DNA of 64,000 nucleotides from Polynucleobacter sp. 78F-HAINBA (GTDB taxonomy: Bacteria; Pseudomonadota; Gammaproteobacteria; Burkholderiales; Burkholderiaceae), in the NCBI RefSeq assembly GCF_018882325.1, contig NZ_JACVOQ010000004.1, positions 202,425-266,424 on the forward strand, given 5' to 3'. Below are positions 34,153 to 42,304 of this stretch, in pieces (within the stretch, counting starts at the first letter, position 1; the number at the start of each line of letters is the position of its first letter). The position numbers and the translations under genes were made by a program. The notes under the pieces are model-generated. The model did no database searches. It was not told the DNA's origin and saw only the letters and a program-made list of their open reading frames with translations.

Positions 34153-34842
34153 TTTAAATGAGGTTTTTTGGTATTTTGGTAACTCCTCAAGAATATCTTC
34201 CGGGGATTGGACCAGTTTGGCACCTTGCTGCAGAAGTTGGTGGCAACCCTTGGAAAGGGGGTGGTGAATCGATCCGGGAATCGCAAAAATCTCCCGGCCA
34301 AGCTCGTTCCCCAGCCTGGCGGTAATCAGCGAACCAGAGCGCTCAGCTGCCTCAATTACAAGAATTCCTAGGGCTAGGGCCGCAATGATGCGGTTTCTGC
34401 GTGGAAAGTGCCAGGGTTTTGGACCCAACCCTGGGGCTAGCTCGGATACCAAGAGCCCGGCACCAGCAATCGCCTTAGCCAACCGAAGATGCTCTCTTGG
34501 ATACACGATATCCAGCCCTGTTCCGCACACCGCTAAGGTTGGATAGCCTTGATTTGGTCCAAGAGCCCCTAGGTGGGCAGCGCCATCAATCCCTTTAGCT
34601 AGGCCAGAAACAATCAGATACCCCTCTGCAGATAGGGCCTGCGCAAAATAGTGGGCGTTTTTGATTCCTTCTGGGCTAGCGGCGCGCGACCCAACAATGG
34701 CAATCATGGGCAAATTTAGCAGGCTAATGTCCCCATATATATAGAGTGAATGAGGTGGGTCGCATAAATCTAGCAAGCGAGCTGGGTAGCCAGGGGAATT
34801 CCGGCATATTTGAATATTGTGAGGATTTTTTGGAATGTGCAT
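34144..34842 (-). CDS. dprA: DNA-processing protein DprA, minimal form
   Basis: DprA loads RecA on incoming single-stranded DNA during transformation. This protein has just the Rossmann-like core (232 residues): GYPARLLDLCDPPHSLYIYG, then MIAIVGSRAASPEG, LIVSGLAKGIDGAAHLGAL, the FPRRNRIIAALALGILVIEA segment and SGSLITARLGNELGREIFAI. The N-terminal SAM-like domain and the C-terminal winged helix of typical DprA (350-400 residues) are missing, and an in-frame stop lies 18 codons upstream of the ATG. The core motifs are intact, so it may still be active. Confidence 0.9.
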   Translation of the reverse strand: MHIPKNPHNIQICRNSPGYPARLLDLCDPPHSLYIYGDISLLNLPMIAIVGSRAASPEGIKNAHYFAQALSAEGYLIVSGLAKGIDGAAHLGALGPNQGYPTLAVCGTGLDIVYPREHLRLAKAIAGAGLLVSELAPGLGPKPWHFPRRNRIIAALALGILVIEAAERSGSLITARLGNELGREIFAIPGSIHHPLSKGCHQLLQQGAKLVQSPEDILEELPKYQKTSFKRL

Positions 34843-34913
34843 AAAGCAATTTTCAGCATAGGGCGAGAGAGAACTATCAGGACAGCCTGATTACTCTGTT
34901 GGATAATTCCGAT

Positions 34914-35429
34914 ATGGCTTTATTAACTGTCCTTTGTTATCCAGATCCGCGCTTACACAAAGTTGCAAAACCCGTGGCGCAGGTAGACGCACGTATCAAA
35001 AAAATTGTGGCTGATATGGCCGAGACAATGTACGAAGCTCCCGGAGTTGGTTTGGCTGCAACTCAGGTGGATATTCATGAGCGAATTGTTGTGATTGACG
35101 TTTCAGACAATCAAGATGAATTAATGGTGTTCATCAACCCAGAATTAGTTTGGGCGAGCCCAGAAAAAAAATCGTGGCGTGAGGGTTGCCTCTCTGTACC
35201 CGAGTATTACGATGAAGTAGATCGTCCAGCAGTCGTGCGAGTGAAGGCGCTTGATATTAACGGTAAAGAATTTGAAGTTGAGGCAGATGGTTTGTTATCG
35301 GTCTGCTTGCAACATGAGATGGATCACTTGCAAGGCAAAGTATTTGTTGAGTATCTCTCGATGTTGAAGCGCAATCGCATTTCTCTCAAAATGAAAAAGC
35401 GCGCAAAAGAATTAGTAGGCGAGCGCTAA
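34914..35429 (+). CDS. def: Peptide deformylase
   Basis: Def removes the formyl group from nascent proteins. All three motifs are present: GVGLAATQ near residue 43, [13 protein letters not shown] near residue 95 (cysteine metal ligand) and [10 protein letters not shown] near residue 135 (two histidines and the catalytic glutamate). I chose ATG 34914 ([14 protein letters not shown], 171 residues) over a TTG at 34899, because Def proteins begin close to this point. It precedes fmt by 7 bp, and both act on formyl-methionine. Confidence 0.96.
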   Translation: MALLTVLCYPDPRLHKVAKPVAQVDARIKKIVADMAETMYEAPGVGLAATQVDIHERIVVIDVSDNQDELMVFINPELVWASPEKKSWREGCLSVPEYYDEVDRPAVVRVKALDINGKEFEVEADGLLSVCLQHEMDHLQGKVFVEYLSMLKRNRISLKMKKRAKELVGER

Positions 35430-35436
35430 GCGCCCA

Positions 35437-36459
35437 ATGAAAATAGTTTTTGCTGGCACCCCAGAGTTTGCTGCGCAAGCAATGCGTGCAATAGATGGCG
35501 CTGGCCATCAAATCGTTTTAGCGCTTACTCAGCCAGATCGTCGTGCAGGTCGCGGCATGCATCTGCAGGCTAGTCCTGTAAAAGTATTTGCACAAGAAAA
35601 AAACATTCCCGTATTACAACCAGAAACGCTGAAGCGGGGGCATGCAGATCCACAAAAGAAGATTGCCGCTCAACAGGCTTATCAATATTTATCTGATATT
35701 GATTTTGATGCGATGGTAGTTGTTGCTTATGGATTAATTCTTCCCCAAGATATTCTTGATATTGCCTCTCGCAATGGTAGATATGGCTGCTTTAATATTC
35801 ATGCCTCCTTGCTGCCAAGATGGCGTGGTGCGGCACCGATACAGCGTGCTATCGAGAGTGGCGATGCCACTACAGGTGTGAGCATCATGCAGATGGATGC
35901 GGGCTTGGACACTGGTGATACCGTTTTGGTAGGTGATTTACAAATTACACCTCACGAAACCAGCACATCACTCCATGATCGTTTGGCAGTCTTGGGTGCG
36001 GAGCTCATGGTCAAGACGCTCAATGACTTGGATAAAGACCCTGGCATCACAAGAACTCCACAGCCTGGCATAGGCGTTACCTATGCAGAAAAAATATTGA
36101 AGAGCGAAGCGGAGATCGATTGGCATTTAAGTGCCACTGAAATTGATCGACGTATTCGAGCTTTTAATCCATTCCCTGGGTCCACCAGCAGCCTCCATGG
36201 TGAGCAACTCAAGTTTTGGAATTCTTGCTTGCCTAGCAAAGCGCCAAAAAGCCAAGACGCCAAGCCCGGACAGGTTTTAGGATTTGATGGAGATGGCGCA
36301 TATGTTCAATGCGGCGATGGTGTGATTGAGATCTTAGAAATGCAAAAGCCTGGCGGTAAAAAGATTGCTGCTAGTCTCTGTATTTCAGGTGGCACTACTG
36401 CTCATTCCCCCATGAGGTTTGAAAAGCTCGCAAATAAGCAAGGATTTAAGAATGTTTAA
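35437..36459 (+). CDS. fmt: Methionyl-tRNA formyltransferase
   Basis: Fmt formylates initiator Met-tRNA using 10-formyltetrahydrofolate. The 340-residue protein begins [16 protein letters not shown], and has the catalytic signature [20 protein letters not shown] near residue 125 and MDAGLDTGD. The C-terminal domain (after about residue 210) binds tRNA. The htpX ATG lies inside the last codons of fmt. Confidence 0.97.
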   Translation: MKIVFAGTPEFAAQAMRAIDGAGHQIVLALTQPDRRAGRGMHLQASPVKVFAQEKNIPVLQPETLKRGHADPQKKIAAQQAYQYLSDIDFDAMVVVAYGLILPQDILDIASRNGRYGCFNIHASLLPRWRGAAPIQRAIESGDATTGVSIMQMDAGLDTGDTVLVGDLQITPHETSTSLHDRLAVLGAELMVKTLNDLDKDPGITRTPQPGIGVTYAEKILKSEAEIDWHLSATEIDRRIRAFNPFPGSTSSLHGEQLKFWNSCLPSKAPKSQDAKPGQVLGFDGDGAYVQCGDGVIEILEMQKPGGKKIAASLCISGGTTAHSPMRFEKLANKQGFKNV

Positions 36460-37318
36460 TTTGGCAAAGACAGCTATCTTGATGGCGGCAATCACCGCAC
36501 TGTTTGTAGTGGTCGGTGGCATGCTAGGTGGTGAGCAAGGAATGCTCTTAGCTTTGTTGATGGCGGCTGGAATGAACTTTTTTAGCTATTGGTTTTCAGA
36601 CACGATGGTGCTCAAAATGACCAATGCGCAACAAGTGGATGAGCGCTCCGCGCCACAGCTCTACGCTTTGGTTCAAGAGTTGGCGAATAAAGCTGGGCTG
36701 CCCATGCCCAAAGTATTTTTGATTGACGAGGATGCCCCTAATGCCTTTGCGACCGGTCGAAATCCTGAGCATGCCTCCGTTGCAGCAACCACTGGCATTC
36801 TCAGAATATTGTCTGGCCGAGAATTGCGGGGCGTTATGGCGCACGAGCTTGCCCATGTCAAGCATCGGGATATCTTAATTTCTACTTTAGCCGCAACCAT
36901 GGCCGGTGCTATTTCAGCGTTAGCCAATCTTGCGATGTTTGTAGGTGGCCGAAATTCTGAGGGCCGACAAGGCAATCCGTTGGCATCATTACTGGTCATG
37001 ATTTTGGCGCCCTTGGCAGCCAGCCTAATTCAGATGAGCATCTCCCGCGCACGTGAATACGAGGCAGATCGTGGTGGCGCAGAAATTAGCGCTGATCCCG
37101 AGGCGCTAGCGCAGGCCCTACAAAAAATTCACGCTTACTCCCAAGGTGTTCCGTTTCAAGCAATTGAACGACACCCTGAAACCGCGCAGATGATGATCAT
37201 TAATCCTTTGATCGCTGGCGGACTCTCGCAACTTTTTTCTACTCATCCCCCGATGGAGGAGCGAGTAGCTCGTTTAAACAGTATGGCTAAAAACGGGGTT
37301 TACCCCGGAGCGGAATAA
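36452..37318 (+). CDS. htpX: Zinc metalloprotease HtpX
   Basis: An inner-membrane M48 protease that degrades damaged membrane proteins. Two N-terminal membrane helices (about residues 5-50) precede the zinc site [13 protein letters not shown] near residue 130; two more hydrophobic segments follow, and the third zinc ligand is in [17 protein letters not shown] chose ATG 36452 ([18 protein letters not shown], 288 residues), which overlaps the fmt stop, over an ATG further upstream inside fmt. Confidence 0.96.
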   Translation: MFNLAKTAILMAAITALFVVVGGMLGGEQGMLLALLMAAGMNFFSYWFSDTMVLKMTNAQQVDERSAPQLYALVQELANKAGLPMPKVFLIDEDAPNAFATGRNPEHASVAATTGILRILSGRELRGVMAHELAHVKHRDILISTLAATMAGAISALANLAMFVGGRNSEGRQGNPLASLLVMILAPLAASLIQMSISRAREYEADRGGAEISADPEALAQALQKIHAYSQGVPFQAIERHPETAQMMIINPLIAGGLSQLFSTHPPMEERVARLNSMAKNGVYPGAE

Positions 37319-37319
37319 T

Positions 37320-38633
37320 TTGACTGATCAAAAAACACCACGCAGTCTTCCGCTATCAGAGGCAATCACTATTTCTGCACAAGCCATTGGCGAGGTGATG
37401 TTGGGGCGATCACTCACAGAAGTATTGGATCAGCTCGAGCCCCATGAGCGCCCCATTGTGCAAAGCCTCACATTTGATGCTTTGCGTAAGTGGGTGAGGT
37501 CGCATGAGTTTATTCAGGAATTTATTCCAAAGCCACCACCACCAGAGGTGGAATATTTATTAAGCGTAGCGATGGCATTGTTTTTGCAGGGCGTAACCGA
37601 AGGCAAAGGATATGCGGCACATACGATCGTTGACCAAGCTGTCAAAGCCTGCAGTGAGTATGAGCCTACGATGTATGCCAAGGGTTTGGTAAATGCTGTA
37701 CTTCGCAAGGTGAGCCTCGCAGTTCAGGCTGAGAATGAGAAGCCGTATCCACCAGATCCAATCCCAATGTTTTTCCCGCCCTGGTGGCGAGCCAGTTTGA
37801 AGCGAAACTATTCAAAGGCTTGGCAGGCAATGTTGATTCAGCAAGCTCAACGTGCGCCCTTAATTTTGCGAGTGAATGTTAAACAACATACGCGCCAGGA
37901 ATATCAAGAACTATTGCATCAAGCGGGCATAGTTGCCGAGCCTATTAAGGATGTCGTTGGGATTAGACTGGATTCTGCTTTGCTCTTGCGTGAGCCGGTG
38001 CCAGTATCTGATTTGCCGGGCTTTTATAGTGGCGCAGTTTCTGTTCAAGATGCAGGCGCCCAAATTGCAGCCATATTGCTTGATCCAAAACCGGGTGAAC
38101 GCATATTGGATGCTTGCGCAGCGCCTGGGGGCAAAACTGCCCATTTACTAGAGCTAGCGCAATGCGAGATGACTGCCTTAGAGCTAGATGGAGAGCGCCT
38201 TGGAAAAATTGGCGGCAATTTAGATCGTTTGCGCCTTCAGTCTGATGCTGTTCGAGTGGTCCGCGGTGATGCCTCAAAGGCGGCTTGGTGGGATGGCAAG
38301 CCATTTGACAAAATTTTATTAGATGCACCCTGCTCAGCATCTGGCATTGTTGCTAGACATCCAGACATTCCATTTCTGCGTCGTGAGGCAGATATTAAAG
38401 CCCTACAACTAAGACAGCGGGCTATATTGGAGCAGGCTTGGAAGATGCTCAAGATTGGCGGCACGCTTTTGTATGTGACTTGTTCCGTGTTTCCGGAGGA
38501 GGGCGAAGATCAGGCAACTTGGTTTGCGGTAGAGCATGCCGATGCGTTACGATTAAGCGCCCCCGGACAAATTTTGCCCGCCGAGCTAAATGATGGTTTT
38601 TATTACGCTTTGTTTAAGAAAAATGGTGCATGA
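37320..38633 (+). CDS. rsmB: 16S rRNA (cytosine967-C5)-methyltransferase RsmB
   Basis: RsmB methylates C967 of 16S rRNA. An N-terminal NusB-like RNA-binding domain (about residues 15-140) precedes a SAM-binding fold with ILDACAAPGGKTAHLLELA and the catalytic motif LLDAPCSASGIVARHPDIP; a second cysteine lies in LLYVTCSVFPEE, as in this family. The start appears to be TTG at 37320, 1 bp after htpX. Its TGA overlaps the next ATG. Confidence 0.95.
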   Translation: MTDQKTPRSLPLSEAITISAQAIGEVMLGRSLTEVLDQLEPHERPIVQSLTFDALRKWVRSHEFIQEFIPKPPPPEVEYLLSVAMALFLQGVTEGKGYAAHTIVDQAVKACSEYEPTMYAKGLVNAVLRKVSLAVQAENEKPYPPDPIPMFFPPWWRASLKRNYSKAWQAMLIQQAQRAPLILRVNVKQHTRQEYQELLHQAGIVAEPIKDVVGIRLDSALLLREPVPVSDLPGFYSGAVSVQDAGAQIAAILLDPKPGERILDACAAPGGKTAHLLELAQCEMTALELDGERLGKIGGNLDRLRLQSDAVRVVRGDASKAAWWDGKPFDKILLDAPCSASGIVARHPDIPFLRREADIKALQLRQRAILEQAWKMLKIGGTLLYVTCSVFPEEGEDQATWFAVEHADALRLSAPGQILPAELNDGFYYALFKKNGA

Positions 38634-39211
38634 GCCAAGGCATTAAACAATTCTTTCTTTGTGTGTTGATAGCGCTGAGTGTATTTTCAGTGGCAGCAAG
38701 CGCAGAGGGAATCAAACTTAAATCTGCCGACCTTGAGCGGGTGGATGGTGACTGGCTATTAAATGCCACATTCCAGATTGAATTAACCCCAGGCTTAGAA
38801 GATGCAGTTCAAAAAGGCGTGGTCTTATATTTTCAGACTGAGTTTGATGTAACCCGTTCACGCTGGTATTGGTTTGATGAAAAATCTGCCCTTGCGCAAC
38901 GACTAACCCGATTATCTTATCAGCCGATGACGCAGCAATATCGTATTGCTTCCGAAGGTTTTACCTTTTCTGCCAAGACCATGTTTGAAGCTTTGCAGGC
39001 GGTTGGTAGTATTGGGGGTTGGCGAGTAATTGACGGCAGCCAAGTTGATCCAAGTAAGTCTTACACTGCGGCATTAAGAATGACTTTAGATTTAAGTAAG
39101 CTGCCAAAGCCATTTCAAGTAAATGCATTAAATAATCGCGACTGGAATGTCACCAGCGATTGGCTGCGCTTTCCATTCCTGCCAAATGGCCCCAACATCA
39201 TTAAACGATGA
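38630..39211 (+). CDS. DUF4390 domain protein, exported
   Basis: A 193-residue protein with a signal peptide (residues 1-25, ending SVAASA) and the DUF4390 pattern: ERVDGDWLLNATFQIELTP, then VTRSRWYWFDEK and a C-terminal NVTSDWLRFPF. Function is unknown. In betaproteobacteria it commonly lies between rsmB and an NtrY-like kinase, as here. Both boundaries are ATGA overlaps, so it is translationally coupled on both sides and likely works in the same envelope process as the kinase. Confidence 0.85.
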   Translation: MSQGIKQFFLCVLIALSVFSVAASAEGIKLKSADLERVDGDWLLNATFQIELTPGLEDAVQKGVVLYFQTEFDVTRSRWYWFDEKSALAQRLTRLSYQPMTQQYRIASEGFTFSAKTMFEALQAVGSIGGWRVIDGSQVDPSKSYTAALRMTLDLSKLPKPFQVNALNNRDWNVTSDWLRFPFLPNGPNIIKR

Positions 39212-41517
39212 AGATATCTTTAGACTTCATTGGATCCAATGCCTTTGAGAAGGATGCCTGGAAAAGACGAGCACTACCTACAGCCATGGCGGTGATCGGG
39301 GCTTTTGCCCTCTTGCTTTTGGTGCTGCTGTCAATCGCAACATCAAACACCGAGTTTTTTGATAACTATTTTATTTGGCTATATGCGGCCAATGTAATCG
39401 TTGGCATTTGTTTAACCTTGGTCATTCTGACTTTGGTTATTGTGATTGCTGTTCGTTGGCGCAAGGGCCGATTTGGTACGCGTCTAGTAGCAAAACTGGC
39501 TATGATTTTTGCCTTGGTTGGCGTTGTCCCGGGATTAATTTTGTATGGCGTATCCCTGCAGTTCGTGTCCCGTAGTATTGAAACTTGGTTTGACGTTCAA
39601 GTAGAGTCTGCATTGGATGCTGGGCTTGAGTTGGGGCGCGTTACTCTGCGCGTTGCACAAGAAGAGATATTGGCTGAGGGCAATTACATCGCCGAGCAAA
39701 TTGTGCAGATCCCTTCTGGAGCAACTTCTGAACAAGTTGGCGCTATGGTGATGAAGGCTCGCAATCAATTTGGCATTCAAGAGGTTAGCCTATTTACTAT
39801 TCAGCGTAATTTGATACTAACCAGTGAGTCGCGACCCAAGAAATATTTTCCGGCACCCGCCCCAGAGGTCATTGCGGAAGCATTTAAAAAGAAGGGCGCC
39901 ACTTTTGTAGATCAAATTGAAATGGATGGCGGGCAGCGCGGGTATCGCATAAGGGCTATTGTCCCAATTGTGCGTAAAAAACATATCGCCAACAAATCAG
40001 ATGCTGGTAAAGAAATAGAGGATAAATATTTTCTGCAATTAGTTCGCTTCATTCCTGGCCCTTTGGCTAAAAATATCGTTGCGGTTGAGTCTGCCTACAG
40101 CGACTATCAAGAAAAATCATTAGGCAGGACCGGTCTGCGAAAAATGTTTGTGGGTACGCTCACATTAACGCTATTTTTTGCACTATTTGTTGCGGTTACG
40201 CTGGCTTTAGTTCTGGGCCGTCAGTTAGCCAGACCTTTGTTAATGTTATTAAAAGGCACGCAGGCTGTTGCTCAGGGAGACCTGTCTCCTAAACCAGAGC
40301 TCGATACTGGCGATGAGTTGGGTATGCTCACGCGGCAATTTAATGTGATGACTCGCCAACTTGCCGACACCAGAACATCCTTGCAAGAATCCAAATCATT
40401 TCTAGAGACGGTATTAGGAAATTTAACTGCCGGTGTTTGCATCTTTGATAAGAGCTTTAATGTGGTGTCTAGCAATGCAGGCGCTGATCGTATCTTTGGA
40501 CAAGACTTAACGCAAATGGATGGACGCCCTTTAAGTGATAGCCCAAGTCTTGTTGAGTTTGAGCAGGCCATTAAAGAAGGCTTTGCAACTATGAAGTTAG
40601 CGGTCGCCGCGGAGAGTGGTCAGCCGAAAATGGATGCCAATAAAACAGCGCCAGTATGGCAAAAACAAATTCAGCTCCACAGTACAAATGAGTTTGAGAA
40701 TGAGCCTGGCGTCACTTTATTTATTCGCGGAACCGAATTAACCGCGGACTTACGTATGGTGGTCTTTGATGATATTACTGATGTAGTGAGTGCTCAGCGC
40801 TCCATTGCTTGGAGTGAAGTGGCAAGGCGCCTTGCGCACGAGATCAAGAACCCGCTGACCCCTATACAACTCTCAGCGGAGAGATTGCAGCATAAATTGG
40901 CTGGTAAATTGAGCCCCGAGCAGGAAGAGATGATGAATCGCAGTACGGAAACCATCATTGGGCAAGTTCAAGCCATGAAAGAAATGGTGAATGACTTTAG
41001 GGATTTCGCGAAGACACCAAGCCCCCAACTGAAATCACTCTCTATTAATACTTTGACCAAAGAGATCTTAGGCCTTTATGAGGGAAGCCCGTTAAGAACC
41101 CAGCTTGATTCGCAGTGCCCAAATATTATGGGTGACCCCACTCAACTGAGACAGATTATTCATAATCTTTTGCAAAATGCACAAGATGCTACTCTTGAGG
41201 GCAAGCATCAGGCTGAACCAGTTGAAGTAAAAACAGAATTGGTGTCTTACGGAGAGCTTAGTGGTGTGCCACAAAATGCGGTGCGATTAACAATAAGTGA
41301 TAGCGGTTCAGGTTTTCCAGCTAAGATATTGGCAAGAGCATTTGAGCCGTATGTAACAACAAAGAGTAAGGGCACCGGATTGGGTCTAGCGGTGGTGAAG
41401 AAAATCGTTGATGATCATGGTGCCAAGATCGAAGTCCGGAATCGTATGCGGGGAGATGAAGTGATCGGTGCACAAGTATCAATTTTGTTTATGAATCTGG
41501 CAAAAGAGGCAGCATAA
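39208..41517 (+). CDS. NtrY-like sensor histidine kinase
   Basis: A 769-residue membrane kinase. Three hydrophobic segments lie in the first 130 residues, then a large periplasmic domain, another membrane helix (about residues 315-340), a HAMP linker (LARPLLMLLKGTQAVAQGDL), a PAS domain (about 390-450), the phosphoacceptor box EVARRLAHEIKNPLTPIQLS, and an ATPase domain with NLLQNAQDAT and GTGLGLAVVKKI. NtrY kinases sense envelope or nitrogen-related signals; the stimulus here is unknown. The response regulator follows after 2 bp. Confidence 0.93.
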   Translation: MKISLDFIGSNAFEKDAWKRRALPTAMAVIGAFALLLLVLLSIATSNTEFFDNYFIWLYAANVIVGICLTLVILTLVIVIAVRWRKGRFGTRLVAKLAMIFALVGVVPGLILYGVSLQFVSRSIETWFDVQVESALDAGLELGRVTLRVAQEEILAEGNYIAEQIVQIPSGATSEQVGAMVMKARNQFGIQEVSLFTIQRNLILTSESRPKKYFPAPAPEVIAEAFKKKGATFVDQIEMDGGQRGYRIRAIVPIVRKKHIANKSDAGKEIEDKYFLQLVRFIPGPLAKNIVAVESAYSDYQEKSLGRTGLRKMFVGTLTLTLFFALFVAVTLALVLGRQLARPLLMLLKGTQAVAQGDLSPKPELDTGDELGMLTRQFNVMTRQLADTRTSLQESKSFLETVLGNLTAGVCIFDKSFNVVSSNAGADRIFGQDLTQMDGRPLSDSPSLVEFEQAIKEGFATMKLAVAAESGQPKMDANKTAPVWQKQIQLHSTNEFENEPGVTLFIRGTELTADLRMVVFDDITDVVSAQRSIAWSEVARRLAHEIKNPLTPIQLSAERLQHKLAGKLSPEQEEMMNRSTETIIGQVQAMKEMVNDFRDFAKTPSPQLKSLSINTLTKEILGLYEGSPLRTQLDSQCPNIMGDPTQLRQIIHNLLQNAQDATLEGKHQAEPVEVKTELVSYGELSGVPQNAVRLTISDSGSGFPAKILARAFEPYVTTKSKGTGLGLAVVKKIVDDHGAKIEVRNRMRGDEVIGAQVSILFMNLAKEAA

Positions 41518-41519
41518 GA

Positions 41520-42200
41520 ATGGCAAGTATTTTGGTGGTCGACGATGAGATGGGAATCCGAGAGCTTCTCAATGAGATTCTGACGGATGAAGGCCACACC
41601 GTTTATGCGGCAGAGAGTGCCATGCAGGCTCGCACAATCCGCGAGCAAATGCGCCCAGACCTTGTTTTGCTGGATATCTGGATGCCAGATGTTGATGGCA
41701 TTACCCTGTTAAAAGAGTGGTCCAAGACTGGACAGCTCACAATGCCGGTAGTCATGATGTCTGGACATGCCACGATCGATACTGCGGTTGAAGCTACACG
41801 TATTGGCGCGCTGAACTTTTTAGAAAAGCCGATTGCGCTTCAAAAGCTACTAAAGACAGTTAATAAAGCGCTGGAGAGTTCCCCTAAGTATGTGGAGCCA
41901 GTTGAAGAGAGGGCTGCGTCAGCATCTACGTCAAGCCCAAGCCCTAAGGCGGTGGTCAGCGAACAGGCGCCCCAAGCCCAAGATGGCGAATATATTAGCG
42001 GGATAGCCAAAACCTATTTTGATTTGCCGCTCCGAGAGGCTAGGGACTTATTCGAAAAAACCTACTTTGAGCACCAAATGATCATTATGGGCGGCAGTAT
42101 GACCAAGATTTCCGAATACACAGGTCTCGAGCGTACTCACCTTTATCGCAAGTTAAAGGCCTTGGGAATCGATACGTCACGCAATAAGGCCGAGCAGTAA
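41520..42200 (+). CDS. NtrX-like response regulator without AAA+ domain
   Basis: A 226-residue regulator. The receiver domain (about residues 1-120) has the phosphoacceptor aspartate in LVLLDIWMPDVDGITLL. A variable linker rich in Ser and Ala follows, then a Fis-type helix-turn-helix (ISEYTGLERTHLYRKLKALG). The sigma54-activating AAA+ domain of typical NtrX (about 450 residues) is missing, with no GAFTGA motif. It probably acts as an ordinary DNA-binding regulator paired with the kinase encoded 2 bp upstream. Confidence 0.9.
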   Translation: MASILVVDDEMGIRELLNEILTDEGHTVYAAESAMQARTIREQMRPDLVLLDIWMPDVDGITLLKEWSKTGQLTMPVVMMSGHATIDTAVEATRIGALNFLEKPIALQKLLKTVNKALESSPKYVEPVEERAASASTSSPSPKAVVSEQAPQAQDGEYISGIAKTYFDLPLREARDLFEKTYFEHQMIIMGGSMTKISEYTGLERTHLYRKLKALGIDTSRNKAEQ

Positions 42201-42304
42201 AACACCTGTCATCAGTCTTTGTGGCAATTGATGCGGCACACAGCATTGCCGATGCGACGGATAATGGTGCCCATATCATTTCGGAATTACTCCCATGGAA
42301 ATAA
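42188..42304 (+). other. Short coding-like open frame, possible gene remnant
   Basis: In the gap between the response regulator and the OsmC-YcaO gene one frame encodes VFVAIDAAHSIADATDNG then AHIISELLPWK before a TAA at 42302-42304. The composition looks protein-like, but the only standard start is GTG 42221 with no ribosome-binding site, and a stop at 42185 closes the frame. I recognise no family. It could be the tail of a deleted gene or chance. Confidence 0.2.
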
